From contig NZ_LN848257.1 in the NCBI RefSeq assembly GCF_001499735.1, positions 916,296 through 976,576 on the forward strand: a DNA stretch of 60,281 bases, written 5' to 3'. Made by a program: the position numbers and the translations under genes. Within the stretch, counting starts at the first letter, position 1; each line of letters starts with the position of its first letter. This DNA comes from Thiocapsa sp. KS1. GTDB taxonomy: Bacteria; Pseudomonadota; Gammaproteobacteria; Chromatiales; Chromatiaceae. A model generated the notes under the pieces. That model did not search any database and was not told the origin of the DNA. It saw only the letters and a list, made by a program, of their open reading frames with translations. This document shows positions 43,569 through 56,300 of the stretch, piece by piece.

Positions 43569-45521
43569 ATGACGCGTCCCCTGGCGTCTTCGATGCTCCG
43601 TCGAGCCGCGGGGCAGCAGGATCTTGGCATGCCCCGAATACCGATGAACCACCTCCGTCCTCCGAGCGGACCCCGCCGCATCCTCGGCTGGCTCGCCGCG
43701 ATGCTCTTCGTCTCGGCCTGGTATCTGGCCGCGCAGGCGATCATGGATCTCCTGTTCGACGTGAGGCCCGGACCCGAGGCGTTTCGGGCGGACCTGATCG
43801 CCCACCTCGTAATCGGCGCCCTGCTCTACGGGATGTCGAGCAGTCTCCCGCGCTTCGCGCTCGGCACCGCGGCCTTGTTCACCGCGCTGACGCTCGGCAA
43901 TGCGCTCAAGATGTCGATCCTGGGCGGCCCCTTGATGCCGGACGACTTCGTGGCCGCCAAGAACATGTTTCTGCTGCTCGACGGATGGCAGTTCGCGGGG
44001 GCTGCACTCATGGTGGCCGTCCCGGCGATCCTGCTCTGGTGGATGATCGCCTGGCGTCGGGCCGGGGCCTGGGTCAATCTCGGTATCCTTGCCCTGGCCG
44101 TGGGCCTGCTCCTCGCCTTCCCCGAGCCGATCAGCCTTGCCCTGGACAAGCAGCTCGGCAATTCGGTCTGGAACCAGCGCGCCAACTTCGAGTCGCGCGG
44201 TCTGCCGTTGCAGCTCCTTCAGGAAGGCGTACGCAGCCGGGCACGCCGCGAAGTCGCCCCGACGGCCGACGCGGTGGCCGAGGCGCTCGCTCGGCTCGAC
44301 GCCGCGATCCCGAGCGACCTCGTCGAGGTTTCGGCCCTCGCAGGCCCGACGCGCAATCTCCACATGATCGTGCTCGAATCCTTCTGGGATCCGATGCTGC
44401 TGACCGCGTCCGAGCTCTCGGCGGATCCGATCGATCCGGCCTTCCGCGCGCTTTGGGCAGCCTCCGGAAACGCCCATGCCCTCGCACCCGTCTTCGGCGG
44501 CTACACCGCCAACACCGAGTTCGAGATCCTCTGCGGCTTCCCCGTGGAGCGCGACAACGTCTTCTTCGAGGGCGGACTGCGCAACGACGCACCCTGTCTA
44601 CCGCGCCATCTGGCGAGCGCCGGGTACCGATCGTTCGCATCGCACCCCAACGCGGCGTCCTTCTGGAACCGCGTCAACGCCTATCGTCGCATCGGATTCG
44701 AGACCTATTGGTCAGACGGCGACTTCCAGCTCGACGACATGAATCAGGTCTTCCTGAGCGACGCCTCGCTCTATCGCCAGGTGTTCGAGCGGCTCGGGCC
44801 GCAGCTGCAAGGACCCACGCCGATCTTCAACTATGTCCTCACCTACTTCGGACATCTACCCTACCCGCTCAACGCGCAGCGCCCGAGCGTCGTCGACGCT
44901 GCGGAGGGACACGCGACGGTCGCGGCCTACGCCAATACGATGTACTACAAGTCGCGCGAGCTGATGGACTTCCTGCGCGAGCTGCGGCAGCGCGATCCGG
45001 ACGGACTCATCGTCCTCTTCGGCGACCATATCCCGGCGCTCGGCAACCAGTTCGGCGGCTTCAGGGAATCCGGCCTCTTGGCGTCGAGCCGCGCCGAATT
45101 CACCGACACGATGTTCCGCACACTGGTCGCAACGCCCTTGATCCTCATCGACGGACGCCGCGGCGTCGTCAAGACCGGCGACCTGCCCTTCTACCAACTT
45201 CCGGGGTTGCTGCTCCGACTCTTGGGCGACGCGCGCCCCTCGATGATGGCCTTGACTGCACCCCGGCCCGAGACACCCGCGATCCGCCCGCTCCCCGGCA
45301 TGCACTTCATCAGCGACGGCGAGACGGTGATCACCTGCCGCGATCCCGCGGACCACCCCCCCGCCTGCGCGGCATCCACCTCCTGGCTCGCGGCACTCCG
45401 CATCATCGGCCGCGACATCTTCGGCGGTGCCCAACATGCCCTGCGCCGTACGGAGTCGTCAGCCGGATTCAGGGCAGCCGCTTCGCAGTTGCGTGCCGCG
45501 GAGCCGGAGTCCGAGCTTTGA
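43569..45521 (+). CDS. LTA synthase-like membrane sulfatase-superfamily protein
   Basis: A 650-residue inner-membrane enzyme of the phosphoglycerol transferase/LTA synthase family. Four or so N-terminal helices (ILGWLAAMLFVSAWYLAAQAIM; LIAHLVIGALLYGMSS; FALGTAALFTALTLGNALKM; GAALMVAVPAILLWWMIAW) precede a periplasmic alkaline-phosphatase-fold domain. There, NLHMIVLESFWDP and FGGYTANTEFEILCGFP hold the metal and Thr nucleophile site; IVLFGDHIPALGNQFGG is the conserved GDH block. In Gram-negatives relatives modify periplasmic glucans (OpgB-like). Starts at 43569, 43629 or 43644 are possible; the longest is listed. No glucan genes are adjacent. Confidence 0.82.
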   Translation: MTRPLASSMLRRAAGQQDLGMPRIPMNHLRPPSGPRRILGWLAAMLFVSAWYLAAQAIMDLLFDVRPGPEAFRADLIAHLVIGALLYGMSSSLPRFALGTAALFTALTLGNALKMSILGGPLMPDDFVAAKNMFLLLDGWQFAGAALMVAVPAILLWWMIAWRRAGAWVNLGILALAVGLLLAFPEPISLALDKQLGNSVWNQRANFESRGLPLQLLQEGVRSRARREVAPTADAVAEALARLDAAIPSDLVEVSALAGPTRNLHMIVLESFWDPMLLTASELSADPIDPAFRALWAASGNAHALAPVFGGYTANTEFEILCGFPVERDNVFFEGGLRNDAPCLPRHLASAGYRSFASHPNAASFWNRVNAYRRIGFETYWSDGDFQLDDMNQVFLSDASLYRQVFERLGPQLQGPTPIFNYVLTYFGHLPYPLNAQRPSVVDAAEGHATVAAYANTMYYKSRELMDFLRELRQRDPDGLIVLFGDHIPALGNQFGGFRESGLLASSRAEFTDTMFRTLVATPLILIDGRRGVVKTGDLPFYQLPGLLLRLLGDARPSMMALTAPRPETPAIRPLPGMHFISDGETVITCRDPADHPPACAASTSWLAALRIIGRDIFGGAQHALRRTESSAGFRAAASQLRAAEPESEL

Positions 45522-45651
45522 GGATTCCCGCGCCCGAAACCATCCGAGCCGTCGCGTCCAGCGAGCCGCAACCGCGCCTGCACAGAGGTCGCGTCGGCTC
45601 TTAAACGGGTGGTGAGCTCACGGGCAACGCGGAGATGCGGAGATATCGACG

Positions 45652-46200
45652 ATGAACTACACCGAGATCCTGGACGCACTCGGCAAGGCCAGTCTTTTCC
45701 AGCTCTATCGATTGAACGCGGCGATCGGTCATCAGCTCGACGACCCCAAACGCATCGCCGCAGTCAAGCAAGCACTGCGAGTCGGTCAAACGGTACGTTG
45801 GTTCGACCAGGTCGAGAACAGGTTGCAGGAGGCCAAGCTGTTGCGAATGAACCGGACCCGTGCGGAGATCCAGAATCTCGGCGACGGAAAACGCTGGAGC
45901 ATTCTCTTCCATCAGATCGATCTGGACGGCGAGGACGTGACGATCGCCACGCAGAAGCGCCAAGCGGTCGACCGCAATCGACTGAGCGTCGGCGATCGGG
46001 TCGCCTTCAAGGATCGCGACGGGCATGAGCGGTTCGGCCAGGTGGTGAAGCTGAATACCAAGACCGCGTCGGTGCAGGTCGGTACCGTCCGCTGGCGGGT
46101 GGGCTACGGGCTCTTGGCGCCCGTGATCGACGGCGCTCTCGGCGATCTCGTCGACGATCCCTTGGCACTGCCGGGCGTCTGGTGCGAGGTCGACCCATGA
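45652..46200 (+). CDS. Conserved hypothetical protein
   Basis: Family not recognised. A 182-residue soluble protein: an N-terminal helical part ([46 protein letters not shown]) and a central beta segment ([35 protein letters not shown]). A similar module recurs later ([32 protein letters not shown]), the hallmark of an SH3-like or KOW-type repeat as seen in some nucleic-acid-binding proteins. Its TGA overlaps the ATG of copA (ATGA), so the two are translationally coupled, yet the link to copper is unclear. Confidence 0.65.
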   Translation: MNYTEILDALGKASLFQLYRLNAAIGHQLDDPKRIAAVKQALRVGQTVRWFDQVENRLQEAKLLRMNRTRAEIQNLGDGKRWSILFHQIDLDGEDVTIATQKRQAVDRNRLSVGDRVAFKDRDGHERFGQVVKLNTKTASVQVGTVRWRVGYGLLAPVIDGALGDLVDDPLALPGVWCEVDP

Positions 46201-48662
46201 CGCAAGAGGTGCGGATCGGTGTCGGCGGCATGAGCTGCGCATCCTGTGTGGCGCGGGTGGAGCGCGCCATCGCCCGTGCGCCGGGCGTGGCCTCGGCGAC
46301 GGTGAACCTCGCCGCGGGGACAGCGATCGTGCACTTCGATGAGGCGACCGTGCCGGCCCTGCTCGATGCGGTGCGCGGCGCCGGTTACGAGCCGGTGGTC
46401 GAGTCGATCACCTTGGGCGTCGGCGGCATGACCTGCGCGTCCTGTGTGGCGCGTGTGGAGCGGGCCATTCAGGCCGTACCGGGCGTCATCGAGGCGACGG
46501 TCAATCTCGGCACCGAATCGGCGACCGTCGGCTATCTCCCCGCGACGGTGAGCCCCGAGCGCATCGCCCAAGCGATCCGCGCGGCCGGCTACGAGCCGGC
46601 GGCGCCCGAGCAACGGGCGGAGACGGACGAGATGCGCAAGGCGCACGAGCTGCGCCGACTCGCACGCGATCTGCGCGTCGCCGCGTCCCTGACCCTGCCG
46701 CTATTGCTGATCAGCATGGGGCCGATGGTCGTGCCGGGGCTCCACGCTCTCATGGACAGGCTGGCACCGATGAGCCTTTGGGCCTGGCTCGAGCTGGTGC
46801 TGGCCACTCCGGTGCTCTTCTGGTCCGGGCGGCGCTTCCTCACACGGGGTCTGACCGAGCTTCGGCACCTGAGCCCGGGCATGGACAGTCTGGTCATGCT
46901 CGGCAGTGGCGCGGCCTATCTCTACTCGCTGCTGGCACTGACCCTGCCGGGGATGTTTCCCGCAGGGACGGTGCATCTCTATTTCGAGGCCGCCGCGGTC
47001 ATCGTGACCCTGATCCTGCTCGGGCGTTATCTGGAGGCCGTCGCCAAGGGACGAACCTCGCAGGCCATTCGACGTTTGGTGAACCTCCAGCCCAAGACGG
47101 CCCGCATCATCGGCCCGGACGGCGAGATCGAGATCCCCGCCGACGCTGTCGTCCCGGGCGACGTCATCCAGGTGCGCCCGGGCGAGCGCATCCCGGTCGA
47201 CGGCACCCTGACCGAGGGCGGCAGCCGGGTCGATGAATCCATGATCAGCGGCGAGCCGGTGCCCGTGCGCAAGGATCCCGGAGACGAGGTCATCGGCGGC
47301 ACACTCAATCAGACGGGATCCTTCCGCTACCGCGCCACCCGCGTGGGTGCGGAGACGGTGCTGGCGCAGATCATCCGGCTCGTCGAGGACGCCCAATCCG
47401 GCAAGCCGCCGATCCAGCGCGTCGCCGACCGGATCGCGGCCGTCTTCGTGCCCCTCGTGATGGTCGTCGCGCTCGTGACCTTCGCGGTCTGGCTTTGGCT
47501 GGGTCCGGCGCCGCCCTTGAGCTATGCCTTCGTCGCCGCGGTGAGCGTGCTGCTGATCGCCTGTCCCTGCGCCATGGGGCTCGCGACGCCGACCGCCATC
47601 ATGGTCGCCACCGGACGCGGCGCGGCCTTGGGGATCCTCGTCCGCAACGGCGCCGCGCTCGAGACGCTGGCCCGCGTGGATACAATCGTCTTGGACAAGA
47701 CGGGGACCTTGACCGAAGGCCATCCGGCGCTGACCGCGCTCGACGCCTACGGCATGGACGAGGACGCGGCGCTGGCCCTGACGGCGGCGGTCGAGCATCA
47801 CAGCGAGCATCCGATCGCCGCGGCCATCGTCGCGGAGGCCAAGGCGCGGGGATTGACCCTGCCGGACGCCACGCAGATCGAGGCGGAGCCCGGGTTCGGC
47901 ATTCAGGGGCGGGTCGGCGAGCAACGGATCGCCGTCGGCGCGCGGCGCTGGATGGAGCGTCTGGCGGTGCCTTTGGATGCAGCGACCGAGATCGCCGAGC
48001 AACTCGGTGCGGAAGGCCAAACCCCGATCTATGTCGCGGCGGATCAACGACTGATCGCGGTTCTGGCAGTGGCGGATCCCATCAAGTCCGGCAGCCAAGA
48101 GGCGATCGCGCAACTGCGTGCGCTCGGGCTCGAGGTGGGGATGCTGACCGGCGACGGCCGCCGGACCGCCGAAGCGATCGCACGCCAAGTCGGCATCACG
48201 CGCGTCCTCGCCGAGGTGCTGCCGGCGGACAAGGCCGCCGAGGTCAAGCGTCTGCAAGCCGAGGGGCGTCGCGTCGCCTTCGTCGGGGACGGCATCAACG
48301 ACGCCCCGGCCCTTGCGCAGGCGGATGTCGGCATCGCCATCGGCACCGGGACCGATATCGCCGTCGAGGCCGGCGAGGTGATCCTGATGCAGGGCGACCT
48401 GCGCGGCACCGCGACCGCGATCGCGTTGGCGCGCAAGACGCTGCGCACCATCCGCATCAACTTCTTCTGGGCCTACGCCTACAACGTCGCGCTCGTCCCG
48501 CTCGCGGCCGGCGTCTTCTTCCCGCTTACCGGATGGCTGCTCAACCCCATGCTCGCAGCCGGCGCCATGAGCGTGTCGAGTCTCTTCGTCGTCACCAACA
48601 GCCTACGGCTGCGGCGCTTCGGTCAAGCGGCGCAGGGCTCCCGCCAGCTTGCCGCCAAGTAA
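46197..48662 (+). CDS. copA: Copper-translocating P-type ATPase
   Basis: An 821-residue P1B-1-type ATPase that exports Cu(I) across the inner membrane. Two N-terminal heavy-metal-associated domains carry CxxC at residues 14-17 (GMSCASC) and 80-83 (GMTCASC). Then come the transmembrane CPC motif ([16 protein letters not shown], Cys456), the phosphorylation site DKTGT with Asp500, [12 protein letters not shown] in the nucleotide domain, [16 protein letters not shown] and a C-terminal helix with [11 protein letters not shown] and [15 protein letters not shown], where the YN and MxxSS residues mark Cu(I) specificity. It starts in ATGA overlap with the preceding gene. No CueR-type operator was recognised. 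Confidence 0.94.
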   Translation: MTQEVRIGVGGMSCASCVARVERAIARAPGVASATVNLAAGTAIVHFDEATVPALLDAVRGAGYEPVVESITLGVGGMTCASCVARVERAIQAVPGVIEATVNLGTESATVGYLPATVSPERIAQAIRAAGYEPAAPEQRAETDEMRKAHELRRLARDLRVAASLTLPLLLISMGPMVVPGLHALMDRLAPMSLWAWLELVLATPVLFWSGRRFLTRGLTELRHLSPGMDSLVMLGSGAAYLYSLLALTLPGMFPAGTVHLYFEAAAVIVTLILLGRYLEAVAKGRTSQAIRRLVNLQPKTARIIGPDGEIEIPADAVVPGDVIQVRPGERIPVDGTLTEGGSRVDESMISGEPVPVRKDPGDEVIGGTLNQTGSFRYRATRVGAETVLAQIIRLVEDAQSGKPPIQRVADRIAAVFVPLVMVVALVTFAVWLWLGPAPPLSYAFVAAVSVLLIACPCAMGLATPTAIMVATGRGAALGILVRNGAALETLARVDTIVLDKTGTLTEGHPALTALDAYGMDEDAALALTAAVEHHSEHPIAAAIVAEAKARGLTLPDATQIEAEPGFGIQGRVGEQRIAVGARRWMERLAVPLDAATEIAEQLGAEGQTPIYVAADQRLIAVLAVADPIKSGSQEAIAQLRALGLEVGMLTGDGRRTAEAIARQVGITRVLAEVLPADKAAEVKRLQAEGRRVAFVGDGINDAPALAQADVGIAIGTGTDIAVEAGEVILMQGDLRGTATAIALARKTLRTIRINFFWAYAYNVALVPLAAGVFFPLTGWLLNPMLAAGAMSVSSLFVVTNSLRLRRFGQAAQGSRQLAAK

Positions 48663-48904
48663 TCGTAGACGACATCGATCTGCTCCGGCGTCAGCGCGCC
48701 GAAGTGTTGGCTCAGACGGTATCCGAGATTCAGCCAGGTCAAGCGCTCGAGCTTCTCGACCTCGTACACCTTGCCCTCCAGTGCCGCAGCCCAGCCCACC
48801 CGGAACTTGCTGCTGCGATGCGCATCCGGTGCCTTGCGGTCGTCACGATCGTAGACGAGCGCGGCGAAGGCCTCGTTGATGGCCTGATGTGTTGGAGTCG
48901 GCAT
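48623..48904 (-). CDS. Small conserved hypothetical protein
   Basis: A 93-residue soluble protein with no family recognised: [34 protein letters not shown], then [34 protein letters not shown] and [14 protein letters not shown]. The regular helical pattern and codon use suggest a true gene. ATG at 48904 is preferred over 48952. Its last 40 bp overlap the 3' end of copA on the opposite strand, so transcription of the two genes converges. Confidence 0.65.
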   Translation of the reverse strand: MPTPTHQAINEAFAALVYDRDDRKAPDAHRSSKFRVGWAAALEGKVYEVEKLERLTWLNLGYRLSQHFGALTPEQIDVVYDYLAASWREPCAA

Positions 48905-49498
48905 GATGGGTCTCTCTGTCCTGTTGTGGCCTTGATCCGGCGGTTGAACCACCCCTGGAGTAATTCACGCGGGGTGTCCGAGCATTCCGGGGGCGCATTA
49001 TAGGTCCACAATGCCTGTAGGGTGCGTTGAGAGATCGCAAGCCCGACAGAGAACCGCGACGGCCGTCCGTTTTTGGGCGCATGGCGGTCGCTCGCAGACG
49101 GCCCTCTGGATGGTTCAGTTCGACCATAACCGGGCTAGCCGGAGCGTGAGCGCAAGCGTCCGGAATGCGTCCGGAACGGTCGCTCGGGATAAGGCGACGA
49201 GCGGGAGGTCCGGGTTGCACGCGCTCGACCGTTGGACACTGCCCGCGAGACGTAGGCTCAACGCAATCGCCGCAACAACCGGCGATGATGTGTCCCGCGC
49301 CACCGGCGATCGCCAACTCAAGGGCTATCGCCGAGATTCAGTCGCCTCTCGATACGCGCGATCCACTCGAAAAGAACATCCAGGCTGACCTGGTGAAGCG
49401 CGTCGGCCTCGTCGCCGGAACAACACCGGACCGGCGAGGCAACGCGCCGAAAACCTGCCGGCGCCCGGCGAGAATCGCCGGAGCACAGCCAGTGCGAC
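48905..49498. other. Intergenic region, 594 bp, no clear gene
   Basis: No convincing gene. A half REP-like unit starts at 49014 (CTGTAGGGTGCGTTGAGAG) without its partner arm. On the minus strand the peptide DALHQVSLDVLFEWIARIER with RLNLGDSP ends at 49318 and looks protein-like, but it lacks a sensible start, so it may be a decayed gene tail. The region also contains short GC hairpins (around 49260-49310). Confidence 0.35.
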
Positions 49499-52400
49499 TC
49501 ACTCCCGTCGGGCGCGACGCAGGGTCTCGAGCGCCCGGCCATAAGACCCGCGCTCGATCTCCTCGCGAACCCTCCGGGCATCCTCTCCGAGGATGGGAAC
49601 GACCAGAGTACCGAGCTCGGCCCAGACCTGCAGAGCCCGCGGGTCGCCTTCGCAGAGCAGAAACTCCAACTGGGCCAGGAGGATCTGCGCGACGGCCGGA
49701 TCCGCGGTCGAGGTCGCGCCCTCAGCCCCCGCCGGCTCGGCTGCCCCGTCGTTGTCCGCGCCGGAGGGCTCCGAAAGCGCGGCCGGCAACCAGTGCAGCA
49801 GGGCGGCGTACAAAAGCGCCGGCTCGACGGGCTTGCCGATGAAGTCGTTCATACCGGCATCCAAGCAACGCTCACGATCATCCTCGAAGGTTCCCGCTGT
49901 CATTCCCAGGATCGGCAGATCCGCCCGGCCGGGGAGTGCGCGTATGGCGCGGGTTGCCGCCAATCCGTCCATCCGCGGCATCTGGACATCCATGACGACC
50001 AAGGCGTAATCCCGCGCGCGCACCCGCTCGACGGCGGCTGAACCATCCTCGGCCAGATCCACGAGCAGCCCCGTCTCCTTGAGTAGATCCAGGGTGACGT
50101 CTCGATTGATCGGGTCGTCCTCGACCAAGAGGATCGGCGTGCCTGAATAACGCCGAGCGATCAGCTGCTCCGGGCCGGCAACAGGCGTCGTTCTCGACGA
50201 CGGCACGGAAGCGGGCATCGTCAGCGCCGGCCAATCGTCCCGGCGCAGACGCGCGGTGATCCAGAAGAGACTGCCTTGCCCCGCGGTGCTGGTTACGCCG
50301 ACCTCGCCGCCCATGAGGGCGGCCAGTCGCTTGACGATCGCCAGACCGAGTCCGGTACCTCCATGGCGACGCGTCGTCGAGTCGTCGGCCTGGGTGAAGG
50401 GCTGGAACAGACGCGCCTGCTGGTCCGGCGTCAAGCCCACACCTTGGTCCTCCACCTCCAGACGCAAGAGAATGCTGTCCGCGGTCTCCTCGGCCACAAT
50501 CCCCCGCACCTTGATCTCGCCGCGCTCGGAGAACTTGATGGCGTTGCCGAGAAAGTTGACCAGGACCTGCTCCAGACGCAGCGGGTCCCCGATCACCCGC
50601 GCCGGCAGGCGCGGATCGATCGTCGTCAGCAGCCGCAAACCCTTGTCGGACGCCCGCTCGCCGAGCAGACCGACCCCCCGCTCGATCGCCGTCGCCGGCG
50701 AGAACGGCGTCAGCTCCAAGACCAGGCGACCGGACTCGATCTTCGACAGATCCAGGATATCGTCGATGATAAGCAGAAGATGAGACGCGGCATCGCCGAG
50801 CTTGCGCAGCCTGGCTCGCGCTCCGGGCGCGGTCACCTCCTTGAGAAGCAGGTGATTGAGCCCGAGAATGGCGTTCATCGGGGTGCGAATCTCATGGGTC
50901 ATGTTGGCCAGGAACCGTGTTTTGGCACGGTTTGCGGCCTCCGCCGCGTCCCGCGCCTCGGCGAGCTGTGCAGTGCGCTCGGCAACCAGATCTTCGAGGC
51001 GATGGCGATGCTGCTCAAGCTCGGTCTCGGCCGCCTTGCGCCGGGAGATATCGAAAAAGGTCACGACGATCCTCTGCATCCGGCCGTGCTCGTCGTGCAG
51101 CGGATGCGCCTCGCAATGCACCCAAACGGGATCCGTGCGATCGGGTCTGACGATACCCAGGTTAAGGCCCTGGAGGGCGTGTCCGGTCTCGGCGACACGC
51201 TGGACCGGATACTCGCTCGCCGGCATCCGGGTACCGTTCTCGCGAATGAAATGCCACTTGGGCGAAACGGCGGCAAGGCCCTGCATCTGCTCGAGCGTCA
51301 GCCCCAGGAGATACGACGCCATCGGATTGGCGTAAAGAATTCGGGTGTCGGGTGCATGAGCGACCAAACCGGCGCAGAGATTGTCGACCAGAACGCGGTA
51401 GTCGCGCTCGCTCGTGCGCAAGGCCGCCTGTGCATTCAGACGAACCATGGAATCGGCGGCGGTATCCGCGATTGTTTGCAGCATGCCGATCCATTCGGAC
51501 GCCTCGGGGCGTCGTCTCATATCGCCGAGCGACAGGGTTCCCAACAGGCGCGCCCCGATGTTGAGCGGGATGCAAACGAAGCTGACGACGTCGAGTGCCC
51601 GCAACGACGGGAAGGCGTACTCGGGTCGCCGATCGGCATCGAGCTCCACCAATGCCTCGCCGCGTGTCGCGACCCATCCGGATAGGGTCTGATCGACCGG
51701 CACGCGCAATGGCCCGTCCGGCGGACCCGGAAGCCCGACGGCGCCGACGAAGACCATCTCCGCGGATGCGCTGTCGTAGGTCTCGATCGCGACGATCGGC
51801 CACGCGAGGCGCGTGGAGAGCAGCTCGGCGAGGGCTTGGCAGAAATCCGCCACGTCGTCCGAGGAGACCGCCAAGCGGGCCGCGGCACTGAGTGTCTCGC
51901 GCGCCTGCTGCGCCCTGACCCGCTCGGTGATGTCGGCGTAGGTGACGACGACGCCGTACCCGGCCAAGGGCAGATGCGCTGCGACGACACCGAGCCAGCT
52001 CACCCGACCATCCGGCCTGCGGATCCCAATGTCGGCGCGATGGATTCCTCCCGGGGTCTGCAAGGCCAGAAGGCTCGGGTATTCGGACGAAGGCATGGGG
52101 GTCCCGTCCGGACGGATCAGGTCCCATGCGGAGCCGCCGAGCGTTCGTCGCAGCTGCTCCTCGCGCGAGATCCCGAGGATGGTCTCGGCGATGGAATTGG
52201 CCTCGATGATGGCGCCGCCTTCGTCGGCAACCGTGATCCCGAGTGGAAAACTGTCGAACAGGGTCCGGTACTTGGTCAGAGCGACATCGAGCGATCGCTC
52301 CGTGCGTCCGTGCGCATCAAGCTCTGCGGCCAATCGCTCGGCCTGCGCGCGCGACTTGGTGACCCCATAAACGAGGCCGGCGAGGAGAAGGCTGATCAGT

Positions 52401-53377
52401 ATTCCGACCGCAGCCGTCGACCAGATCTTCAATCCTCCGCCGGAAAGCCCCCCGGTCGCCTGGCTCGAGAACACCAGGGTCCAGCGATGGCCGTTGAAAT
52501 CAAGCGGGATGCGCGCGACGCCGCTCGTCCCCGGCGACTCCGCGAGCGCTGCCGCGGGCTGACTGTCGTAGAGCAAGGTTTCGGGTACGACGGCGTCCCC
52601 GTCGTAGACGGCGAGACGGATCCGCGTGCCATCCCTCTGCTCCCATGCGCCCAGAATGCCGCGCATCAGATCGGTCATCCGGTAAGGGCTGTAGACCCAT
52701 CCCGACAGTGCCGCCCGACGCTGCTCGATGGTCGTCACCGGCATCCCGGCTCGGTAGACCGGCACATACATCAGCGCACCGGCCTGAACATCCTCGTCGG
52801 TCTCCTGGACCAGATGGACGCGTCCCGACAGCGCCGCGATGTCGCGATCGCGTGCCTCTTCCATCGCGGCCCGTCGCATCGGCTCGGAGAACATGTCGTA
52901 CCCGAACGCGCGCAGATTACGGCCGCTGAAAGGCTCCAGATAGACGATCGAGGAGTAAAGGGGACGCTCGCCCTCGGGCCAGACACGGTAGTCGGGAAAC
53001 CCCTCTCGACGCACCGCATCGACATGCGCCTGCAACTGCTCGGGCGCGATCAGGAGGGAGAATCCGACACCCTGGATCCCCGGCATCTGGTCGTCGAGCC
53101 GCAGACCGGCAACAAAGGTCCGCCATTCTTCGCGCGAGACCTCGTCGGATGCATCCAACATGGCGGCACCGCTACGCAGGATTTGCGCATGAGCCGTCAG
53201 TCGGGTCTGAATGCGCTCGGCGATCTCGCCGGCCACGAAGGCCAGCTCGTACCTGGCGAGCGTCTCGACCTCGCCGCGAACCACGAGGGTGAGCAGTGCC
53301 GTGCAGAGCAGCCCCGAGACCAGTGTCGCCCATACCGGCCACGCCGAGCGGCGCGGGATGTGTCTCGGATCATCCAT
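49499..53377 (-). CDS. CHASE/PAS/GAF hybrid sensor histidine kinase
   Basis: A 1292-residue hybrid kinase. N-terminal helix ([19 protein letters not shown]), a periplasmic CHASE domain ([52 protein letters not shown]), second helix ([21 protein letters not shown]), PAS ([17 protein letters not shown]), GAF (about 500-650), PAS, then HisKA with His828 in [15 protein letters not shown], the HATPase core ([30 protein letters not shown]) and a receiver ([11 protein letters not shown], Asp1130 in [12 protein letters not shown]). A short C-terminal helical domain resembles the end of its neighbour; no Hpt histidine is evident. The start overlaps the preceding kinase stop by 8 nt, so they are co-expressed. 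Confidence 0.92.
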   Translation of the reverse strand: MDDPRHIPRRSAWPVWATLVSGLLCTALLTLVVRGEVETLARYELAFVAGEIAERIQTRLTAHAQILRSGAAMLDASDEVSREEWRTFVAGLRLDDQMPGIQGVGFSLLIAPEQLQAHVDAVRREGFPDYRVWPEGERPLYSSIVYLEPFSGRNLRAFGYDMFSEPMRRAAMEEARDRDIAALSGRVHLVQETDEDVQAGALMYVPVYRAGMPVTTIEQRRAALSGWVYSPYRMTDLMRGILGAWEQRDGTRIRLAVYDGDAVVPETLLYDSQPAAALAESPGTSGVARIPLDFNGHRWTLVFSSQATGGLSGGGLKIWSTAAVGILISLLLAGLVYGVTKSRAQAERLAAELDAHGRTERSLDVALTKYRTLFDSFPLGITVADEGGAIIEANSIAETILGISREEQLRRTLGGSAWDLIRPDGTPMPSSEYPSLLALQTPGGIHRADIGIRRPDGRVSWLGVVAAHLPLAGYGVVVTYADITERVRAQQARETLSAAARLAVSSDDVADFCQALAELLSTRLAWPIVAIETYDSASAEMVFVGAVGLPGPPDGPLRVPVDQTLSGWVATRGEALVELDADRRPEYAFPSLRALDVVSFVCIPLNIGARLLGTLSLGDMRRRPEASEWIGMLQTIADTAADSMVRLNAQAALRTSERDYRVLVDNLCAGLVAHAPDTRILYANPMASYLLGLTLEQMQGLAAVSPKWHFIRENGTRMPASEYPVQRVAETGHALQGLNLGIVRPDRTDPVWVHCEAHPLHDEHGRMQRIVVTFFDISRRKAAETELEQHRHRLEDLVAERTAQLAEARDAAEAANRAKTRFLANMTHEIRTPMNAILGLNHLLLKEVTAPGARARLRKLGDAASHLLLIIDDILDLSKIESGRLVLELTPFSPATAIERGVGLLGERASDKGLRLLTTIDPRLPARVIGDPLRLEQVLVNFLGNAIKFSERGEIKVRGIVAEETADSILLRLEVEDQGVGLTPDQQARLFQPFTQADDSTTRRHGGTGLGLAIVKRLAALMGGEVGVTSTAGQGSLFWITARLRRDDWPALTMPASVPSSRTTPVAGPEQLIARRYSGTPILLVEDDPINRDVTLDLLKETGLLVDLAEDGSAAVERVRARDYALVVMDVQMPRMDGLAATRAIRALPGRADLPILGMTAGTFEDDRERCLDAGMNDFIGKPVEPALLYAALLHWLPAALSEPSGADNDGAAEPAGAEGATSTADPAVAQILLAQLEFLLCEGDPRALQVWAELGTLVVPILGEDARRVREEIERGSYGRALETLRRARRE

Positions 53378-56300
53378 CGCGCGTGTCGAGGACCAGACGC
53401 AGCGTCTTCAGCGCCTGTTCGAAATCGAAATTCTCGACTTGGCTCCGGAATCGGACGGCATGCGTCCCCAGAATCGCATCGATCAGGGGTGCGGACTCAA
53501 GCAAGAGGTCTTTCGCGCGCGTGTTGTCCTCCGCCAAGAGCGTCTCGAGCCGGGCCAGGACGATCGGGGCCTGCGACCAATCCAGATCGGGTGTCGCGCT
53601 CGGTCGCGCGCTCGACACCGAGCGAATCCCTTCGAGAAGGGGAGCCAGGACGGCTTCCAGTGCCGCAATGCCGGCCTCCAAGTCAGACGTCGATGCACCG
53701 GTCTCGATACGCTCGGCAAGCTCGCCTGCGCGTGCACCCAAGGCTGTCGCACCCAGCATCGTCGAGAGTCGTTTCAGCGTTCGTGCCAGACGCTCGACCT
53801 CACCGAGCTCGCCCGCCGCCAAGCGTCGGCGCAGCACGGCTGCATCCTCGCCGTGCGCCCGGGCAAACAAGTCGAGCACCCGCCGATAACCGGCATTGTC
53901 GGAGCCGACGGCACGCAAACCGGCAGGGACATCGAGACCGGGAATCCTCGCCAACGCACCGGTCAATGCGACCTCGTCGACATGGCTCGCGGCGAACTCC
54001 TCGCCCGCCTCTGGCGGCCCCGGCATCGGAGGAAGCCAACGCAGGAGCGCACTGTAGAGGCGTTCCGGTTGCACCGGTTTGCCGACATGGTCGTTCATCC
54101 CGGCGTCCAGGCATGCCTGACGATCCTCCTCGAAGGCGTTGGCGGTCATGGCCAGGATCGGGAGGGTCTCGCGACCGGGCAGGCGACGAATCGTCCTGGT
54201 CGCGGTCAGACCATCCATAATCGGCATCTGCACATCCATCAGGACCAGTGCATAGTCACGCTCGCGTGCCATGTCCACGGCCTCCTGTCCGTTTGCGGCG
54301 ATGTCCACGACCAATCCGAGTCTGCGCAACAGCTCGCAAGCCACCTCGGCGTTGAGCGGATCATCTTCGGCCACGAGCAGCCGAGTCCCGCGGTAGCGGC
54401 GCGCCAGACGTCCCTCCAAGTCACCGGACGGCCGCGGACGCAGAGGATCCGTATCCACATGGGCTGACTCGTTGTCGAAGCGCAGCGGCACCTCGACCCG
54501 AAATCGGCTGCCCTGCCCCGGCGCGCTCTCGACGCCGACCTCGCCGCCCATGAGCTCGGCCAACCGCTTGCAGATGACCAGACCGAGACCCGTGCCGCCG
54601 TAACGACGCGTCGTGGAATCGTCGCCTTGGGTGAAGGGTTTGAAGAGTCGCTCGCACTGACTCGGGGTCAGCCCGATGCCCTCGTCCGCGACCTCGAGGC
54701 AGAGCAGGAATCGACGGCCCCCCTCTTCGCGAGCCCGGGCGCTGACCCGAATCGCCCCCCGTTCGGAGAACTTGATCGCGTTGCCGAGATAGTTCAGGAG
54801 GATCTGGCCGAGCCGATGGGCGTCGCCGTAGAGCATGGCCGGGATGCGCGGATCGATCGACTGCTCGAGGGTCAGCCCCTTCGCCGATGCACGCTCGCCG
54901 AGGATGCTGAAGGCGTGCTGGATCAGCGCAACGGGCGAGAAGCCTGTCTCCTCGAGCGTCAGCTGACCAGCCTCGATCTTGGAGAGATCGAGGATATCGT
55001 TGATGATCGACAGCAGATGCCGAGCCGCTTCCATCACCTTCGTCACCTGAGCGCGGGGCTTCGGTTCGGTCACCTCGCGCTCCAACAGATGGCCGAGACC
55101 GATGATGGCGTTCATCGGGGTGCGAATCTCGTGACTCATGTTGGCCAGGAAGGCGCTTTTGGAGCGGTTGGCCGATTCAGCGATTTCCTTGGCCTCGGCC
55201 AGCGCAAGCTCGGTGCGCCGGCGCATGACGATTCGCCATAGATCGTCGCCGACCAACTGAAGCTGCTGGAGATCCGATTCGTCGTAGTCGATCGGCTTGT
55301 TGCCTACGCCGATCAGCATTCGCACGCGCTCGCCCTCCTTGATGGGCACCCCGAGATGACGCACAAGCGCGGCATGGCCCTCCGGGTAGCCACGGCGTCC
55401 AGGGATCGACTGAAAGTCGTTGTGCATCGATGCCTTACCGGTGCGCAGGGAATCCGCCCAGACACCGGCCTTGGAAATCATGTAATGCGCGTCGTGCTCG
55501 GCCGTACAGTAGGCAAGCGTCCCGCGTGACCAGGTGCAGAGCTGAACGGTCTCCTCGTTCTCGTTGACGAAATGCAGGTAGCCGATGAGGCTGTCGGTGA
55601 GGGTGACCGCGGTGTCGATTCCCGCCTGCAGAAGCTCGGGCTCGCTCAAGGTCGGTGCGACCTGACTCAAGTCGAATAGCGCCTTGAGGCGCCGGTCGCT
55701 GCGCATGAGATCGCGGTTGGCGGCATCCAGCTCCGCGGTCCTGGCATCGACAAGCGCCCGCAAGTGATGCCGGTGCAGATCCAGCTCCGCTTGGGCGAGG
55801 GTGCGCTCGGTCATGTCCGTGACGATCGCAACGACATAGGGGTGCCCCTTGATCTCGATCGCACGATTGCCGACGCGGACATGACGCATACTGCCGTCTT
55901 TGTGACGATGCAGGGTGTCGAAGTCGCCCCGGCCTTCTCTGAGGATCATGCGCAGACCATCCCGCACGCCGGCCAGGTCACGCTCGGCCTGGACATCCGC
56001 GATTCCGAGCCGGGAGAACTCCTCGCGGCTGTAACCGAGCGCCTCGCAGGCGGCGTCGTTGAACTCGACGAAACCGGCTGTTTCGGCGTCGACCAGAATG
56101 ATGCCGTCGCTCGCCTGAGCGAAGATGGCGCGATAGACCTCCTCGCGCTCGCGCAGCGCATCCTGAGCCTCGCGCAGCTTGGTGATGTCCCGGGCGACGC
56201 CCAGGACGCCGATCGGGATACCCGCCGCATCGCGCACCGGCGTCTTGATGGTCTCGAAGAGTCCGCGATAGCCGTCGGACGCGAAGGTCAGCCATTCCTC

